NCBI GenBank assembly: GCA_938083135.1
Contig: CALLKY010000013.1
Location: 1 to 64,000, forward strand
Direction: 5' to 3'
Length of the DNA: 64,000 bases
Source: an uncultured Alphaproteobacteria bacterium
GTDB taxonomy: Bacteria; Pseudomonadota; Alphaproteobacteria; Bin95
Position 1 is the stretch's first letter. Each line of letters opens with the position of its first letter. Below the pieces are notes generated by a model. It saw only the letters and a program-made list of their open reading frames with translations, had not been told where the DNA came from and searched no databases. Shown here piece by piece: positions 34,691 to 44,304 of the stretch. The position numbers were made by a program, and so were the translations under genes.

Positions 34691-36457
34691 ATGACGAAAG
34701 CGCGTATCAAAGCCCTGCGGGAGGCGCTCACAGCCCATGGCTTTGCTGGATGGATTCAGCCCCGCGCAGATGAATTTCAAGGCGAATATGTGCCACCTTC
34801 CGCTGACCGGCTGGCATGGCTGACAGGCTTCACAGGGTCGGCCGGGATTTCCGTCGTGCTGCAAGATAAAGCCGCCGTGTTCTCTGATGGTCGTTACACG
34901 CTGCAACTCACCCAGGAAACGGCCCCTGATATCTTTGAAACCCGCCATAGCATTGAAGCGCCTGCCAATGATTGGGTTTCTGCAAACTTGGCAAAAGGCC
35001 AAATACTGGCCTACGACCCTTGGCTTCTGACACCGAGCGAGGTCCAGAAATTCAAGGATGCGGCTGCCAAAGCAGGGGGCAGTCTGGAAGCGGCACCGCA
35101 GAACCTCGTCGACGCCGTTTGGACAGATCGCCCAGCCCCGCCGCAAGCCCCCATCGTCCCACACTTGCTGGACTATGCCGGTGAAGCATCTGCCGACAAG
35201 CGGGCGCGGCTCGCAGCCGATCTCGCGGGCAAAGACCTGGATGCAGCACTCCTGACGGCACCCGATGGCGTCGCGTGGCTATTGAATGTGCGTGGCGGCG
35301 ATGTCGCCCACACGCCCTTGCCGCTCTCCTTCGCGATCCTAGGCGCTGATGCAGGCGTCTCGTGGTTTGTGGATGCTGCAAAGCTGGATGGCAACGTGCG
35401 GGAATGGGTCGGCAATCAGGTGGATATTCAGCCGTTCGAACAGTTTCCAGCCGCATTGGAAGCCTTCAATGGCAAGCGCGTGTTGGTTCCCAGGTCGGCA
35501 CCAGCCGCCACCAACCAAATCTTGGAAGCAAATGGCGCGGAAGTCACATCGGGTGATGACCCGACAAGCCTGCCCAAAGCCCGGAAGAATGCGGCTGAAA
35601 TTGCTGGAGCGCGCGCCGCACATCTCAGGGATGCCATTGCCATCGCCCGCTTTCTGTATTGGCTGGATACGGAAGCACAAGCCGGCGGTGTTACAGAACT
35701 ACAGGCTTCGGACCAGCTGGAGGCGTATCGGCGGGAGCTTGAAGGTTTCCGAGACCTCTCATTCCCAACCATTTCAGGCGCTGGACCCAATGGTGCCATC
35801 GTCCATTACCGCGTGACGCCAGAAAGTGACCGCGCGCTTGAGCCTGGGTCGCTTTACTTAGTCGATTCAGGCGGACAATTTGTGGACGGGACAACGGACA
35901 TCACCCGCACAATCGCCATCGGCGCGCCGACAGATGAAATGCGACGGGCTTATACGTTGGTGCTCAAAGGTCATTTGGGATTGAGCGCTGCCAAATTCCC
36001 CAAAGGTGTCACTGGAGCACAGCTGGACAGCTTGGCCCGCGCGCCACTTTGGGCGGCAGGGCTCGATTTTGACCATGGCACAGGCCATGGTGTCGGCAGC
36101 TATCTGTCGGTGCATGAAGGCCCGCAGCGGATATCCAAGGCGGGAACAGCAGCGCTAGAGCCTGGCATGATCCTGTCGAATGAGCCCGGCTATTACAAAA
36201 CCGACGCCTTCGGTATTCGCATAGAAAATCTGATTTTGACGGAACCTGTGGATATCTTTGGCGGTGAACGGGACTCGCTTGGGTTTGAAACCCTCACCTT
36301 CGCACCCTATGACCGGCGCTTGATTGATTCAGACATGCTAAGCAGTCAAGAAATCAACCAAGTAAACGCCTATCATGCCCAGGTAAAAGCCCTCGTTGGC
36401 CCGCACGTTCCTGCCGCTGTCGCAAAATGGCTCACTGCGGCAACATCACCGCTCTAA
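34691..36457 (+). CDS. pepP: Aminopeptidase P family protein (Xaa-Pro aminopeptidase)
   Basis: A 588-residue metallopeptidase that removes an N-terminal residue ahead of proline. Two creatinase-like N-terminal domains are followed by the pita-bread domain. The five metal ligands are visible: Asp in LYLVDSGGQFVDGTTDITRT (two), His in HGTGHGVGSYLSVHEGP, Glu in ILSNEPGYYK and Glu in IRIENLIL. The long form with a C-terminal extension matches eukaryotic-type cytosolic APP1. The ATG at 34691 follows GGAG; a frame from 34640 adds 17 unlikely residues. Confidence 0.9.
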   Translation: MTKARIKALREALTAHGFAGWIQPRADEFQGEYVPPSADRLAWLTGFTGSAGISVVLQDKAAVFSDGRYTLQLTQETAPDIFETRHSIEAPANDWVSANLAKGQILAYDPWLLTPSEVQKFKDAAAKAGGSLEAAPQNLVDAVWTDRPAPPQAPIVPHLLDYAGEASADKRARLAADLAGKDLDAALLTAPDGVAWLLNVRGGDVAHTPLPLSFAILGADAGVSWFVDAAKLDGNVREWVGNQVDIQPFEQFPAALEAFNGKRVLVPRSAPAATNQILEANGAEVTSGDDPTSLPKARKNAAEIAGARAAHLRDAIAIARFLYWLDTEAQAGGVTELQASDQLEAYRRELEGFRDLSFPTISGAGPNGAIVHYRVTPESDRALEPGSLYLVDSGGQFVDGTTDITRTIAIGAPTDEMRRAYTLVLKGHLGLSAAKFPKGVTGAQLDSLARAPLWAAGLDFDHGTGHGVGSYLSVHEGPQRISKAGTAALEPGMILSNEPGYYKTDAFGIRIENLILTEPVDIFGGERDSLGFETLTFAPYDRRLIDSDMLSSQEINQVNAYHAQVKALVGPHVPAAVAKWLTAATSPL

Positions 36458-36561
36458 ACGTAATTGTGGCACCAACAAAGACTTGGCAAGGCTATATCTA
36501 GTCTGGTAACCGTTTCAAAACCATGTGAGCGTATCTCTATAGAACAGACGCGTTCCGTGTC

Positions 36562-37149
36562 ATGGCGACGGAGGAATCCTTGGACCACGAAGAACTGGAA
36601 GAACGCATTATCTCGCGCCGTAAACTGCTTGCCCTCACGGCAGGCGTCGGGGCCGCCGGTATCGTTGGGCTCACGCCAGACGATGCGGAAGCCGCGCGTG
36701 GACGCCGTTCTCTCAAGCTGGTCGAAACCCATACCGGTGAGAAACTGAGTGTGGTTTATCGGGTCGGCAACAGGTATTCTAGGAACGGCTTGCGTACGAT
36801 TAATTCGATCATGCGTGACTGGCGTAACGATCAAAGCCGCCCAATGGATCCAAAAGTTATCGATTATTTGTATTCCGTCCGCCGGTGGCTGGGGACAAAT
36901 AGGCCGATCAAGATCGTTTCCGGCTATCGCAGCCCAGCGACAAACGCCATGCTGGCGCGGAAATCTGGCGGCGTTGCTCGGAACAGTTATCACGTCAAAG
37001 GCATGGCCATCGACATCAAAATCGACGGCTACTCCGTGAACTCCATTGCCCGCGCTGCAAAAGCCATGAAGCTCGGCGGTGTTGGCAAATATAGTCGCTC
37101 TGGCTTCGTGCATATCGACAGCGCGGAATACCGCACCTGGGGCCGTTAA
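36562..37149 (+). CDS. Tat-exported M15/YcbK-like (MepK-type) peptidase
   Basis: A 195-residue protein with a twin-arginine signal (SRRKLLALTAG, Arg19-Arg20, followed by an Ala/Gly-rich core and cleavage near AEA). The mature domain is the DUF882/M15 fold: GYRSPATNAML, then the zinc ligands His144 and Asp151 in SYHVKGMAIDI and His184 in FVHID. Homologues are murein endopeptidases that cut cross-links in the periplasm. The ATG at 36562 has no ribosome site; a TTG at 36580 has GGAGGA 6 bases upstream and keeps the whole Tat signal, so it may be the real start. Confidence 0.88.
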   Translation: MATEESLDHEELEERIISRRKLLALTAGVGAAGIVGLTPDDAEAARGRRSLKLVETHTGEKLSVVYRVGNRYSRNGLRTINSIMRDWRNDQSRPMDPKVIDYLYSVRRWLGTNRPIKIVSGYRSPATNAMLARKSGGVARNSYHVKGMAIDIKIDGYSVNSIARAAKAMKLGGVGKYSRSGFVHIDSAEYRTWGR

Positions 37150-37158
37150 ATCACTCCC

Positions 37159-37671
37159 ATGGCTGCCCCTGCGACGCCTGCGGACCTATTTGAGCGCCTT
37201 GACGGCCTCAATATCTCTTACAAGACCATTAGCCATCCACCGCTGTTCACCGTGGACGATTCCAAAGCGCTCCGTGGCGCGCTGGATGGTGGCCATGCGA
37301 AGAACCTATTCCTGAAGAATAAGAAGGGCCGGATGTGGCTGTTGATGGCAGAGGAATCTGCCCCCATCAACCTTAAAGCCTTCGCTAAGACGATCAGTGC
37401 CGGCAATCTATCGTTCGGCAAGCCAGAACTGCTGATGGAAATGCTGGGCGTGATCCCAGGTGCAGTAACGCCGTTTGCGCTGATCAACGCTGAGCCCGGC
37501 TCCATCACGCCCCTGTTTGACCAAGACTTGCTGGCGGAAGACCCATTGAACTTCCACCCACTCGACAACACCATGACGACGACCATCGCCAAAGCAGACC
37601 TGCTGCGCTTTGTTGAAGCGCTTGGCCACAGGTATGAGGTGGTTGATCTGAAAGCGATTGAAGCGGCTTAG
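37159..37671 (+). CDS. YbaK/ProX family prolyl-tRNA editing protein
   Basis: A 170-residue free-standing deacylase of the YbaK/ProXp-ala type, which removes misacylated Ala (or similar) from tRNA-Pro. Family features are PATPADLFERLDGLNISYKT, PPLFTVDDSKALRG, GGHAKNLFLKNKKGRMWLL with the key Lys, and GAVTPFALIN and FHPLDNTMTT near the C-terminus. It begins 9 bases after the peptidase gene. Its stop overlaps the convergent HAD gene by 4 bases. Confidence 0.9.
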   Translation: MAAPATPADLFERLDGLNISYKTISHPPLFTVDDSKALRGALDGGHAKNLFLKNKKGRMWLLMAEESAPINLKAFAKTISAGNLSFGKPELLMEMLGVIPGAVTPFALINAEPGSITPLFDQDLLAEDPLNFHPLDNTMTTTIAKADLLRFVEALGHRYEVVDLKAIEAA

Positions 37672-38375
37672 CCGAGCACTTCAGCCAATTCTGCGAAATC
37701 ACTAACAATCAAGTCCGGCTGCTCCGGCCAATCCCCAAACGGGCGCTTACGGCGGTCAATGAACACGGTCCGCATGCCGAAGGACTTCGCCCCCACACAA
37801 TCGAACGCATGGTTGGCGACGAACAAGATGCCAGACCGGTCGATATCCAGCAGCTCCTCCGCCTTGGCGTAGGTCTTCCAGTGCGGCTTAAAATAGCCCG
37901 CTTCTTCAACAGACATCACCTTATCGAACGGGAAGCCAATATGGGGCTTAGCCGCCTCCAGCATGTCCCTGTCACCGTTGGAGAGGATGGCTAACTTGTA
38001 CCGCTTATGCAGCTTTCCAAGCGCCTCCAGCACGTCCGGGAATGGTTTGAGGCGTTCAATTTCGCTTACCAGCCACTCAACCTCATCCTGGGTGTAGGTG
38101 ATCCCAGCGCGGTCCATCACATGGCTGACGGCCCGATGCCCGATCTGTCGATACGGCGTGTGACCTCGGTCGCATAGCGCATCAATCATCGAGTTCTCGA
38201 AATGCGTGCGCCGCCACCATGTGACAAAGCTGTTTGGCTTACCGTCCCAGCCCTTCTTTTGGAGGAATGGCGTTGCCGCCTGCACCAGGCAGCCCTGCAT
38301 ATCAACGACGGTGCCGTATTGGTCGAACACAAGCGCTTTAACTTCGCGGCGGAGGATTGCTGGATCAGTCGTCAT
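37668..38375 (-). CDS. Haloacid dehalogenase type II (HAD superfamily)
   Basis: A 235-residue HAD hydrolase. The nucleophile Asp18 is in VFDQYGTVVD, motif II is LAILSNGDRDML, and the C-terminal ANHAFDCVGAKSFGMRTVFIDR is the L-2-haloacid dehalogenase form of motifs III/IV. Family enzymes hydrolyse 2-halo acids to 2-hydroxy acids, though many paralogues have other substrates. Last gene of the minus-strand operon 42503-37668; its start overlaps the Ntn hydrolase stop by 4 bases. Confidence 0.85.
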   Translation of the reverse strand: MTTDPAILRREVKALVFDQYGTVVDMQGCLVQAATPFLQKKGWDGKPNSFVTWWRRTHFENSMIDALCDRGHTPYRQIGHRAVSHVMDRAGITYTQDEVEWLVSEIERLKPFPDVLEALGKLHKRYKLAILSNGDRDMLEAAKPHIGFPFDKVMSVEEAGYFKPHWKTYAKAEELLDIDRSGILFVANHAFDCVGAKSFGMRTVFIDRRKRPFGDWPEQPDLIVSDFAELAEVLG

Positions 38376-39349
38376 AAATCTACTCGTTCAGCCTGGATGC
38401 GTTGCGGTTTCGCCTCGCCATCGCGCCATTGCCAGAATTGGCGGTCCTGCTGGGCGTTGACGGCGACGACGCGGGAAGCGCCAGCGGCGTCAATAGCGTG
38501 GATCGTGATGCGATCAATCAATCCGCCTTTAAGGCCGCGCAGATCGTCAATCGCAGCATCAACCGCTTCATTCAGCGCGAGGCCCATTTTCAGATAAAGC
38601 ACGATAGAACGCGAAGTCCCGGCGCGGATCGCCATTTCGCCGGTTCCAGTACAGGCGGCCGCGCCATAGCGGCTGTCCGCATAGGCCCCGGCCCCGACGA
38701 TCGGACTATCGCCCAACCGCCCAGGATATTTCCATGCCCAACCTGACGTCGATACACCGCAGCCAAGCGCGCCGGTATGATCAATCGCCAGGAACACTGT
38801 GGTGTCAGCACCCTGCGGCCGGTCGTCGTCAACGGGCGCCGTTATATCATCATCGCTTGGCAGCAAGTCCGCTTTGATCGCGTTTCGCACATAGGGTGCC
38901 AGGGCCGCGCTATCCTGCCAGCGCGCACGGTCTGCGATGGGAACCGTCGCCTCCAGCCAATCCTGCCAGATTTCAGCAGAAGCGTCCGTCAGGTTATCCG
39001 CGAGCTCAGCCCCGACCTCCCGCGCGAACCGTTCAGCGCCAGCGCCGACAAGCAGTTCGTGCGGCAGCCGGTCCTTTACGGCACGCGCAATGGTGATGGC
39101 GTGGGCGAAGCCTTCGATGGCGCCCACTGCGCCGGATTCCAACGTATCGCCATCCATAATCATCGCATCAAGCTGAACGCGCCCCACCATATTGGCGAGG
39201 CCTCCGCGTCCAACGGTGCGGATTGCGGGATCCGCCTCGACTAAGCGTATCCCAGCTTCAATCGCATCCAACCGGGACGCGCCCTTCGCCAATAATGCCG
39301 CCGTCCGCCCAACGCCAGGGCGGCCTTCGTCATTCGTAACGATGATCAC
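38372..39349 (-). CDS. N4-GlcNAc-asparaginase-like Ntn hydrolase
   Basis: A 325-residue member of the aspartylglucosaminidase/isoaspartyl peptidase family, which is made as a precursor and self-cleaves. The catalytic Thr after cleavage is probably Thr183 in GADTTVFLAID. The region KYPGRLGDSPIVGAG closely follows the glycosylasparaginase signature, followed by AACTGTGEMAIR. The first half has GASRLDAIEAG and VGRGGLANMVG. Family activities are hydrolysis of GlcNAc-Asn or beta-aspartyl bonds. It overlaps both operon neighbours by 4 bases (ATGA). Confidence 0.85.
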   Translation of the reverse strand: MIIVTNDEGRPGVGRTAALLAKGASRLDAIEAGIRLVEADPAIRTVGRGGLANMVGRVQLDAMIMDGDTLESGAVGAIEGFAHAITIARAVKDRLPHELLVGAGAERFAREVGAELADNLTDASAEIWQDWLEATVPIADRARWQDSAALAPYVRNAIKADLLPSDDDITAPVDDDRPQGADTTVFLAIDHTGALGCGVSTSGWAWKYPGRLGDSPIVGAGAYADSRYGAAACTGTGEMAIRAGTSRSIVLYLKMGLALNEAVDAAIDDLRGLKGGLIDRITIHAIDAAGASRVVAVNAQQDRQFWQWRDGEAKPQRIQAERVDL

Positions 39350-40185
39350 GCAACGAATTCCATGATGAGACCGCGCGCATCATCTGGCTGCACCCGCAGC
39401 GCATCGCCGACTTTCTCAGCTTCGATGCCAGCGCCTTGCAGATAAGCCGCCGTCGCCGCTAGATCATCAACGCCGATTGTCAGCACATGCCAGATTGGCC
39501 GCTCCGCCGCCGGATGGGTCTGGAGGCCGGGGTGGGCGTCGCCGATGCTGGCGTCGGTCGCTAGGCGAATGAAGCCGCGCCCACTGTCGATCTCAACGCC
39601 ATAACCTGTTTCAGTGATGGACTCTTTGCCGAACAGCTTTGAAAGCGCCAGCGCTGTGGCCATCGGGTCAGCAGCGATGCCAGTGATACCAGCAAAGCGG
39701 TTCGCGCCGTTCTTATGGGTGAGCAGCCGTTCATTGCGCATCAATTCCGGCGTTTTATGGCCGCACATGAATACGGGCATGCCGCCAAGGTCATCCGCTT
39801 CCAGAAAGAGATTGCGAAATTTGACCATGCCTTCCGGCTCTTTCGAAGGCCGCGCCAGATCATTCGGCCCATCTGTACGCACGCCAAGCGCTTCTACTTG
39901 CGCCTTTACAGCGTCTGCATCTGGCGTACCGAGCGCCAAACGATGCAGTCCCTCACCCCTGGCTGCAAGTTTCTCGCGGAGCCCACCGTCTGGGTTTTCA
40001 GGCTCATTGACGCCAAGCAGTTCCAGATAAGTTTCCGGGAACATCAGGCAGTGGTTCGCCGTCGCCCGGTTCTGGTGATTGCCAAGCGGCGCACACGTAA
40101 ACCCAAGCTTTTCATAATCCTGCCGCGACCCTTCAAGGTCCTCAACGGCGATAATGCAATGGTCCAGACCAAGTACGGGGTTCAT
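39346..40185 (-). CDS. VOC family (glyoxalase-like) protein
   Basis: A 279-residue protein with two vicinal-oxygen-chelate modules. The first starts LDHCIIAVEDLEGSRQDYEKLGF with CLMFPETYLELLGV; the second lies around ITGIAADPMATALALSKLFG to ILTIGVDDLAATAAYLQGAG in variant form. The His in LDHCI and the Glu in YLELLG are typical metal ligands. The reaction is unknown. The ATG at 40185 follows GAAGGAG by 10 bases. It is 14 bases downstream of the molybdopterin oxidoreductase gene. Confidence 0.8.
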   Translation of the reverse strand: MNPVLGLDHCIIAVEDLEGSRQDYEKLGFTCAPLGNHQNRATANHCLMFPETYLELLGVNEPENPDGGLREKLAARGEGLHRLALGTPDADAVKAQVEALGVRTDGPNDLARPSKEPEGMVKFRNLFLEADDLGGMPVFMCGHKTPELMRNERLLTHKNGANRFAGITGIAADPMATALALSKLFGKESITETGYGVEIDSGRGFIRLATDASIGDAHPGLQTHPAAERPIWHVLTIGVDDLAATAAYLQGAGIEAEKVGDALRVQPDDARGLIMEFVA

Positions 40186-40199
40186 GATCGTGTGCTCCT

Positions 40200-42503
40200 T
40201 CAAACAGGCTTTTGGTGGACGGTGACCTCGGGTAAGTCGCCGTCATAGCGTTCGACCTGGACGAGCGCTGAGTGCGCCGACGGGCCTTGGCCGAGTTTTG
40301 AGGTGCCCTCATCGCGGGTGAGGACGTTGGGATTACCGTGTTTTTCGAGCGCGGCACCGGGGGATTTCCGGTCCAGCGGGTCAAACCAGGCACCGGTTGG
40401 GAACTGGATGACGCCGGGCATCACGATGTCAGAAACGATAACGCCCGCAAGCGTTTGCCCACGGTCATTGAAAACCCGAACCACATCGCCGTCTTTCAGG
40501 TCGCGCGCCGCTGCGTCATCCGTGTTGATCCACATCGGCTCCCGGCCTTTGATTTTGGAACGTCGGCTGGCACCGCCCGCATCCATCTGGCTGTGCAGGC
40601 GGGTCTTTGGCTGGTTAGACAGCATATGCAGCGGATATTTTGCTGCGGCAGCCGAGCCCAGATATTCCTTTGGCTCCCGCCATGCGGCATAGCCTGGGCA
40701 ATCATCATACCCGAACCCGGCGACACGCTCTGAGAACAGTTCGATCTTGCCGGACGGCGTATTGAGCGCGCGTTCGTCAGGATCAGCGCGGAAATCGCTC
40801 AGCATCACGAAAGGTTCAGCGGGCTTCGGCACCTTAAAGTGGCCATTCTCCCAAAACTGATCGAAGCCGGGCATCTCAACACCGCGGCGCGACGCCAATT
40901 GGCGGGATACATTGTAGATATGCTCCAGCCATTCCCGTTCCGTGCGGCCTTCCGTAAAGGCCTCTTTGAAGCCCATACGGTCTGACAAACTGGTGAAAAT
41001 ATCGTGGTCTGATCGCGAGTCCGCTACAGGCTCTGCCGCTTTGTGCATGGCGATGATGTAGGGATCGCGACCGCCGGAACCAACGTCATTCCGCTCGAGC
41101 GTCGTTGTGGCGGGGAGTGCGATATCTGCGTGGCGGGCGGTCGCTGTCCACCAGATGTCCTGAACGATAACCGTTTCCGGCCGACGCCAAGCTTCAACCA
41201 AGCGGTTGAGGTCCTGATGGTGATGGAATGGATTGCCGCCGCACCAGTAGATCAGCCGTGTATCTGGATAAACGCGCTCTTCGCCGTTGAAGTCATAGGG
41301 TTCACCCGGATGTAGCAGCATATCTGCGATCCGCGCCACTGGAATCCAGCTATCAGACCGGTTGACGCCAGCAGGCAATGTTGGTGATGGCGTACGTTCA
41401 CGCGGATTGCCCATGCCGTTGACGCTGCCCATACCGAAGCCGAACCCGCCACCCATCAGCCCGATTTGGCCAACCATTGCGGCCAGGCTAACAACCGCCC
41501 AGAACGGCAGTTCGCCATGATCGGCGCGCTGGATGCCCCAGGCCATGTTGATATAGCTGCGTGTCTCAACCAGAGCCAACGCCAAGGCACGAATTGTATC
41601 TGCCGGAACACCGGTAATTTCCGCCGCCCAATCCGGCGTCTTCGGCTGCCCGTCATCTTCTCCCATGACATGGGCGAGAAAGCGTTCATAACCAACGCAA
41701 TATGCATCGAGGAAAGAGCGGTCGGCCTTACCTTCGCTCGCAATCACATGGGCCATCGCCAAGATCATGGCCGTGTCGGTGCCTGGGCGGATCGGAATCC
41801 ACTCGGCGCTTGGCACACCTTCCAGATCCTCACGGACCGGGGACACGTTGACGAAGCGAATGCCTTGGTCTTCGGCGCGCTTCAGGAAGTCCGCCATGGT
41901 GTGCGAGCCGCCGCCGCCTGCATCGACTTGCGCATTCTTCAGCGGCATGCCGCCGAAGCAAAGGATGAATTTGCTTTCCCGCAGCAAACCATCCCAATCA
42001 CTAACCGGCCCTTGGGACGCTTCTGCGGATCCAAGGATATGCGGCAGCACAGCCAAGGCCGCTGCATAGCTGTAATTGTGCAATTGGCCTGTGAACCCGC
42101 CAAACAGGTTCATGAAGCGCTGCATTTGCGTTTTGGCATGATGGAAGCGGCCTGCAGATGACCAGCCATATGAGCCGCCAAAAATCGCTTCATTGCCATG
42201 GTCTGCTTTAACCCGCCGCAATTCCGCAGCGACGACGTCTAGTGCCTGATCCCAGGAGACTGGCACAAAGGGTTCTGCACCCCGGCCCTCTGGGTTAGCG
42301 CCCGGACCATGCTCCGCCACAGACTTCCGCATATGCGGCTCTGCAATGCGGGTTGGGCCATAGAGCATCTCTGGAATAGCATCCAGAATCTGCGATGGGT
42401 CTTTGTCATCATCGAACGGCGTTACGCCAACAACACGGCCGTCTTTCACATTTGCTCTAAAAGCACCCCAGTGGGAGCCGTGCATAATTCCATCATCTGG
42501 CAT
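40200..42503 (-). CDS. Molybdopterin oxidoreductase (BisC/DMSO reductase type)
   Basis: A 767-residue enzyme of the DMSO reductase family. There is no N-terminal Fe-S cysteine set and no Tat signal, as in cytoplasmic biotin sulfoxide reductase (BisC). The Mo-ligand region is GGSYGWSSAGRFHHA with Ser116 as the likely ligand. Cofactor-binding parts include GGFTGQLHNYSYAAALAVLPHILGS, WGIQRADHGE, and GNPFHHHQDLNRL. The C-terminal domain has LHMLSNQPKTRLHSQMD and DGDVVRVFNDRGQTLAG. It would reduce an S- or N-oxide. Head of the four-gene operon with VOC, Ntn hydrolase and HAD genes. Confidence 0.9.
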   Translation of the reverse strand: MPDDGIMHGSHWGAFRANVKDGRVVGVTPFDDDKDPSQILDAIPEMLYGPTRIAEPHMRKSVAEHGPGANPEGRGAEPFVPVSWDQALDVVAAELRRVKADHGNEAIFGGSYGWSSAGRFHHAKTQMQRFMNLFGGFTGQLHNYSYAAALAVLPHILGSAEASQGPVSDWDGLLRESKFILCFGGMPLKNAQVDAGGGGSHTMADFLKRAEDQGIRFVNVSPVREDLEGVPSAEWIPIRPGTDTAMILAMAHVIASEGKADRSFLDAYCVGYERFLAHVMGEDDGQPKTPDWAAEITGVPADTIRALALALVETRSYINMAWGIQRADHGELPFWAVVSLAAMVGQIGLMGGGFGFGMGSVNGMGNPRERTPSPTLPAGVNRSDSWIPVARIADMLLHPGEPYDFNGEERVYPDTRLIYWCGGNPFHHHQDLNRLVEAWRRPETVIVQDIWWTATARHADIALPATTTLERNDVGSGGRDPYIIAMHKAAEPVADSRSDHDIFTSLSDRMGFKEAFTEGRTEREWLEHIYNVSRQLASRRGVEMPGFDQFWENGHFKVPKPAEPFVMLSDFRADPDERALNTPSGKIELFSERVAGFGYDDCPGYAAWREPKEYLGSAAAAKYPLHMLSNQPKTRLHSQMDAGGASRRSKIKGREPMWINTDDAAARDLKDGDVVRVFNDRGQTLAGVIVSDIVMPGVIQFPTGAWFDPLDRKSPGAALEKHGNPNVLTRDEGTSKLGQGPSAHSALVQVERYDGDLPEVTVHQKPV

Positions 42504-42572
42504 AGGGCGCTCTTTTCATCTCGGGTGATGCCTGCTCCAATCATAACCATGAAATCAGAAGAGGGCGACAGG

Positions 42573-43466
42573 ATGACCGCAGTCGAAATTTTTGATCCCC
42601 GCATGACAGATGCCGTTGCTGGCGATGCAGCCTTGGAGCAGGTCGCAACCGGCTTCATTTTCACCGAAGGCCCAATCTGGCATCCGCAAGCGCAGCACCT
42701 GACATTCAGCGATATGCCCGGCGATATTATGCGTCGATGGAGTGCTGGGGGCGGCATCGAAACGCTCCGTCAGCCTTGCAACAAAGCGAATGGCAATGCC
42801 TACGACCAGGCAGGCCGCATGCTGACCTGCGAACATGCCAGCAGCAGCGTCACCCGCACTGAAGCCGATGGCGCGATTACGGTGCTCGCCAGCCACTGGC
42901 AGGGCAAGGCACTGAATAGCCCGAATGACATTATCGTTGGTCGTGATGGGTCCATTTGGTTTACAGATCCCACATATGGCCGGATGGAAGGCTTCGGCGT
43001 TCTCCGCGATCAGGATCTGGATTTCCAAGGCGTCTATCGAATCGCTCCCGATGGCACCTTGCACTTGATCGCAGATGATTTCGACCAACCGAATGGGCTC
43101 TGCTTCAATCTGGACCACACACAGCTATTCGTGAATGACACCGACAATGGCCACATTCGCGTGTTCGATGTGGCTGGCGATAATACTGTGACGGGTGGCG
43201 GCGTGTGGGCCGCCCCCAAGGGCGATGGCCCCGGCGCACCAGACGGCATGAAAATGGATGCAGCGGGCAATATATTCTGCACCGGCCCTGGTGGCGTGCA
43301 TGTCTTCGCACCCGATGCGACGCCGCTTGGGCGCATTTGCATGCCAGAGGTCACGGCCAATTTCACTTGGGGCGACGGTGACCTGCATTCGCTGTATTTG
43401 ACGGCCTCAACCAGCCTGTACCGTATCCGCACCACGACTGCAGGCATTGATCTTTTTAACTTCTAG
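42573..43466 (+). CDS. SMP-30/gluconolactonase family protein
   Basis: A 297-residue six-bladed propeller lactonase. Metal-site segments are visible: Glu in FTEGPIWHPQ, Asn in LNSPNDIIVGRDGSIWFTDPTYG, and Asp in PDGMKMDAAGNIFCTGPGG. Such enzymes open sugar lactones. The ATG at 42573 has GAGGG 8 bases upstream; upstream in-frame starts run into the divergent oxidoreductase gene. The SDR gene follows 12 bases later, so a lactonase-dehydrogenase pair for sugar oxidation is plausible. Confidence 0.88.
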   Translation: MTAVEIFDPRMTDAVAGDAALEQVATGFIFTEGPIWHPQAQHLTFSDMPGDIMRRWSAGGGIETLRQPCNKANGNAYDQAGRMLTCEHASSSVTRTEADGAITVLASHWQGKALNSPNDIIVGRDGSIWFTDPTYGRMEGFGVLRDQDLDFQGVYRIAPDGTLHLIADDFDQPNGLCFNLDHTQLFVNDTDNGHIRVFDVAGDNTVTGGGVWAAPKGDGPGAPDGMKMDAAGNIFCTGPGGVHVFAPDATPLGRICMPEVTANFTWGDGDLHSLYLTASTSLYRIRTTTAGIDLFNF

Positions 43467-43478
43467 GACAGCTTTCCC

Positions 43479-44291
43479 ATGACATCTGCTCCATTGACCG
43501 CACTGATTACTGGCGGTGCCGGCGGCCTTGCCCGCGCCATGATTGATGCCCTTCGCCAGGACGGCGTAACCTGCGTCGCAGCAGACCGCGATCCTGCAGC
43601 GCTCGCACGGCTGAAAGCGGATATGGGCGGGGACATCCATACAGTTCAGTCCGATGTGGCCGACACCGCCAGTTGCGCCGCTTCCGTGCAGGCTGCGGTG
43701 GATGCGACGGGGCGATTGGATATTTTGATCAACAATGCTGGCATCGGCATGGGCTCGCTTCGGGCAGACGGGGAAACGCGCCTGCCGGACCTAGATGAAC
43801 TCACCGACGAGGTTTGGGACAACTTCTTCCGCATCAATGTTCGCGGGCCGTTGGCCATGAGCCGGGCCGCCATGCCGCATCTCAAGCAAAGCCCGCGCGG
43901 GCAGATCGTGATGGTGACGACCAGCTATTTCACCATGCATCGCGTGGCCCCTTACGGCCCGACCAAAGCAGCGCTGGAAAGCATGACCGCCATCTGGGCC
44001 AAACAGTTCGCAGCAGACGGTGTTGCGGTGAATGTGCTGGTTCCGGGTGGCGCTACGGATACGCCGTTTGTGTCCCCCGCATCTGGCATTCCCCGCGACA
44101 AAATGTTGAAACCTGGCGTGATGGGACCGCCGATCCGCTGGATGGCAAGCCGCGCGCCCAGAGATTTCACAGGCATGCGCATTGCTGGCCAGGATTGGGA
44201 CACGAGCCTGCCGGAAACTGAGGCCGCCGCCAAAGCCGCGCGCCCGGCTGCATGGCCAGAGCTTGCGCCGATACCAGCTTGGTCAACCTAG
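43479..44291 (+). CDS. SDR family oxidoreductase
   Basis: A 270-residue classical short-chain dehydrogenase. The cofactor motif TGGAGGLARA is near residues 11-20, NNAGIGMG follows at about 87, and the active site is Ser (TTSYFT), Tyr and Lys in PYGPTKAALES. An insert before LDELTDEVWDNFFRINVRGP is unusual but within family range. It follows the lactonase gene by 12 bases. The convergent enoyl-CoA hydratase gene ends 13 bases beyond its stop. Confidence 0.87.
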   Translation: MTSAPLTALITGGAGGLARAMIDALRQDGVTCVAADRDPAALARLKADMGGDIHTVQSDVADTASCAASVQAAVDATGRLDILINNAGIGMGSLRADGETRLPDLDELTDEVWDNFFRINVRGPLAMSRAAMPHLKQSPRGQIVMVTTSYFTMHRVAPYGPTKAALESMTAIWAKQFAADGVAVNVLVPGGATDTPFVSPASGIPRDKMLKPGVMGPPIRWMASRAPRDFTGMRIAGQDWDTSLPETEAAAKAARPAAWPELAPIPAWST

Positions 44292-44304
44292 ACCGGCAGG
44301 CGGA

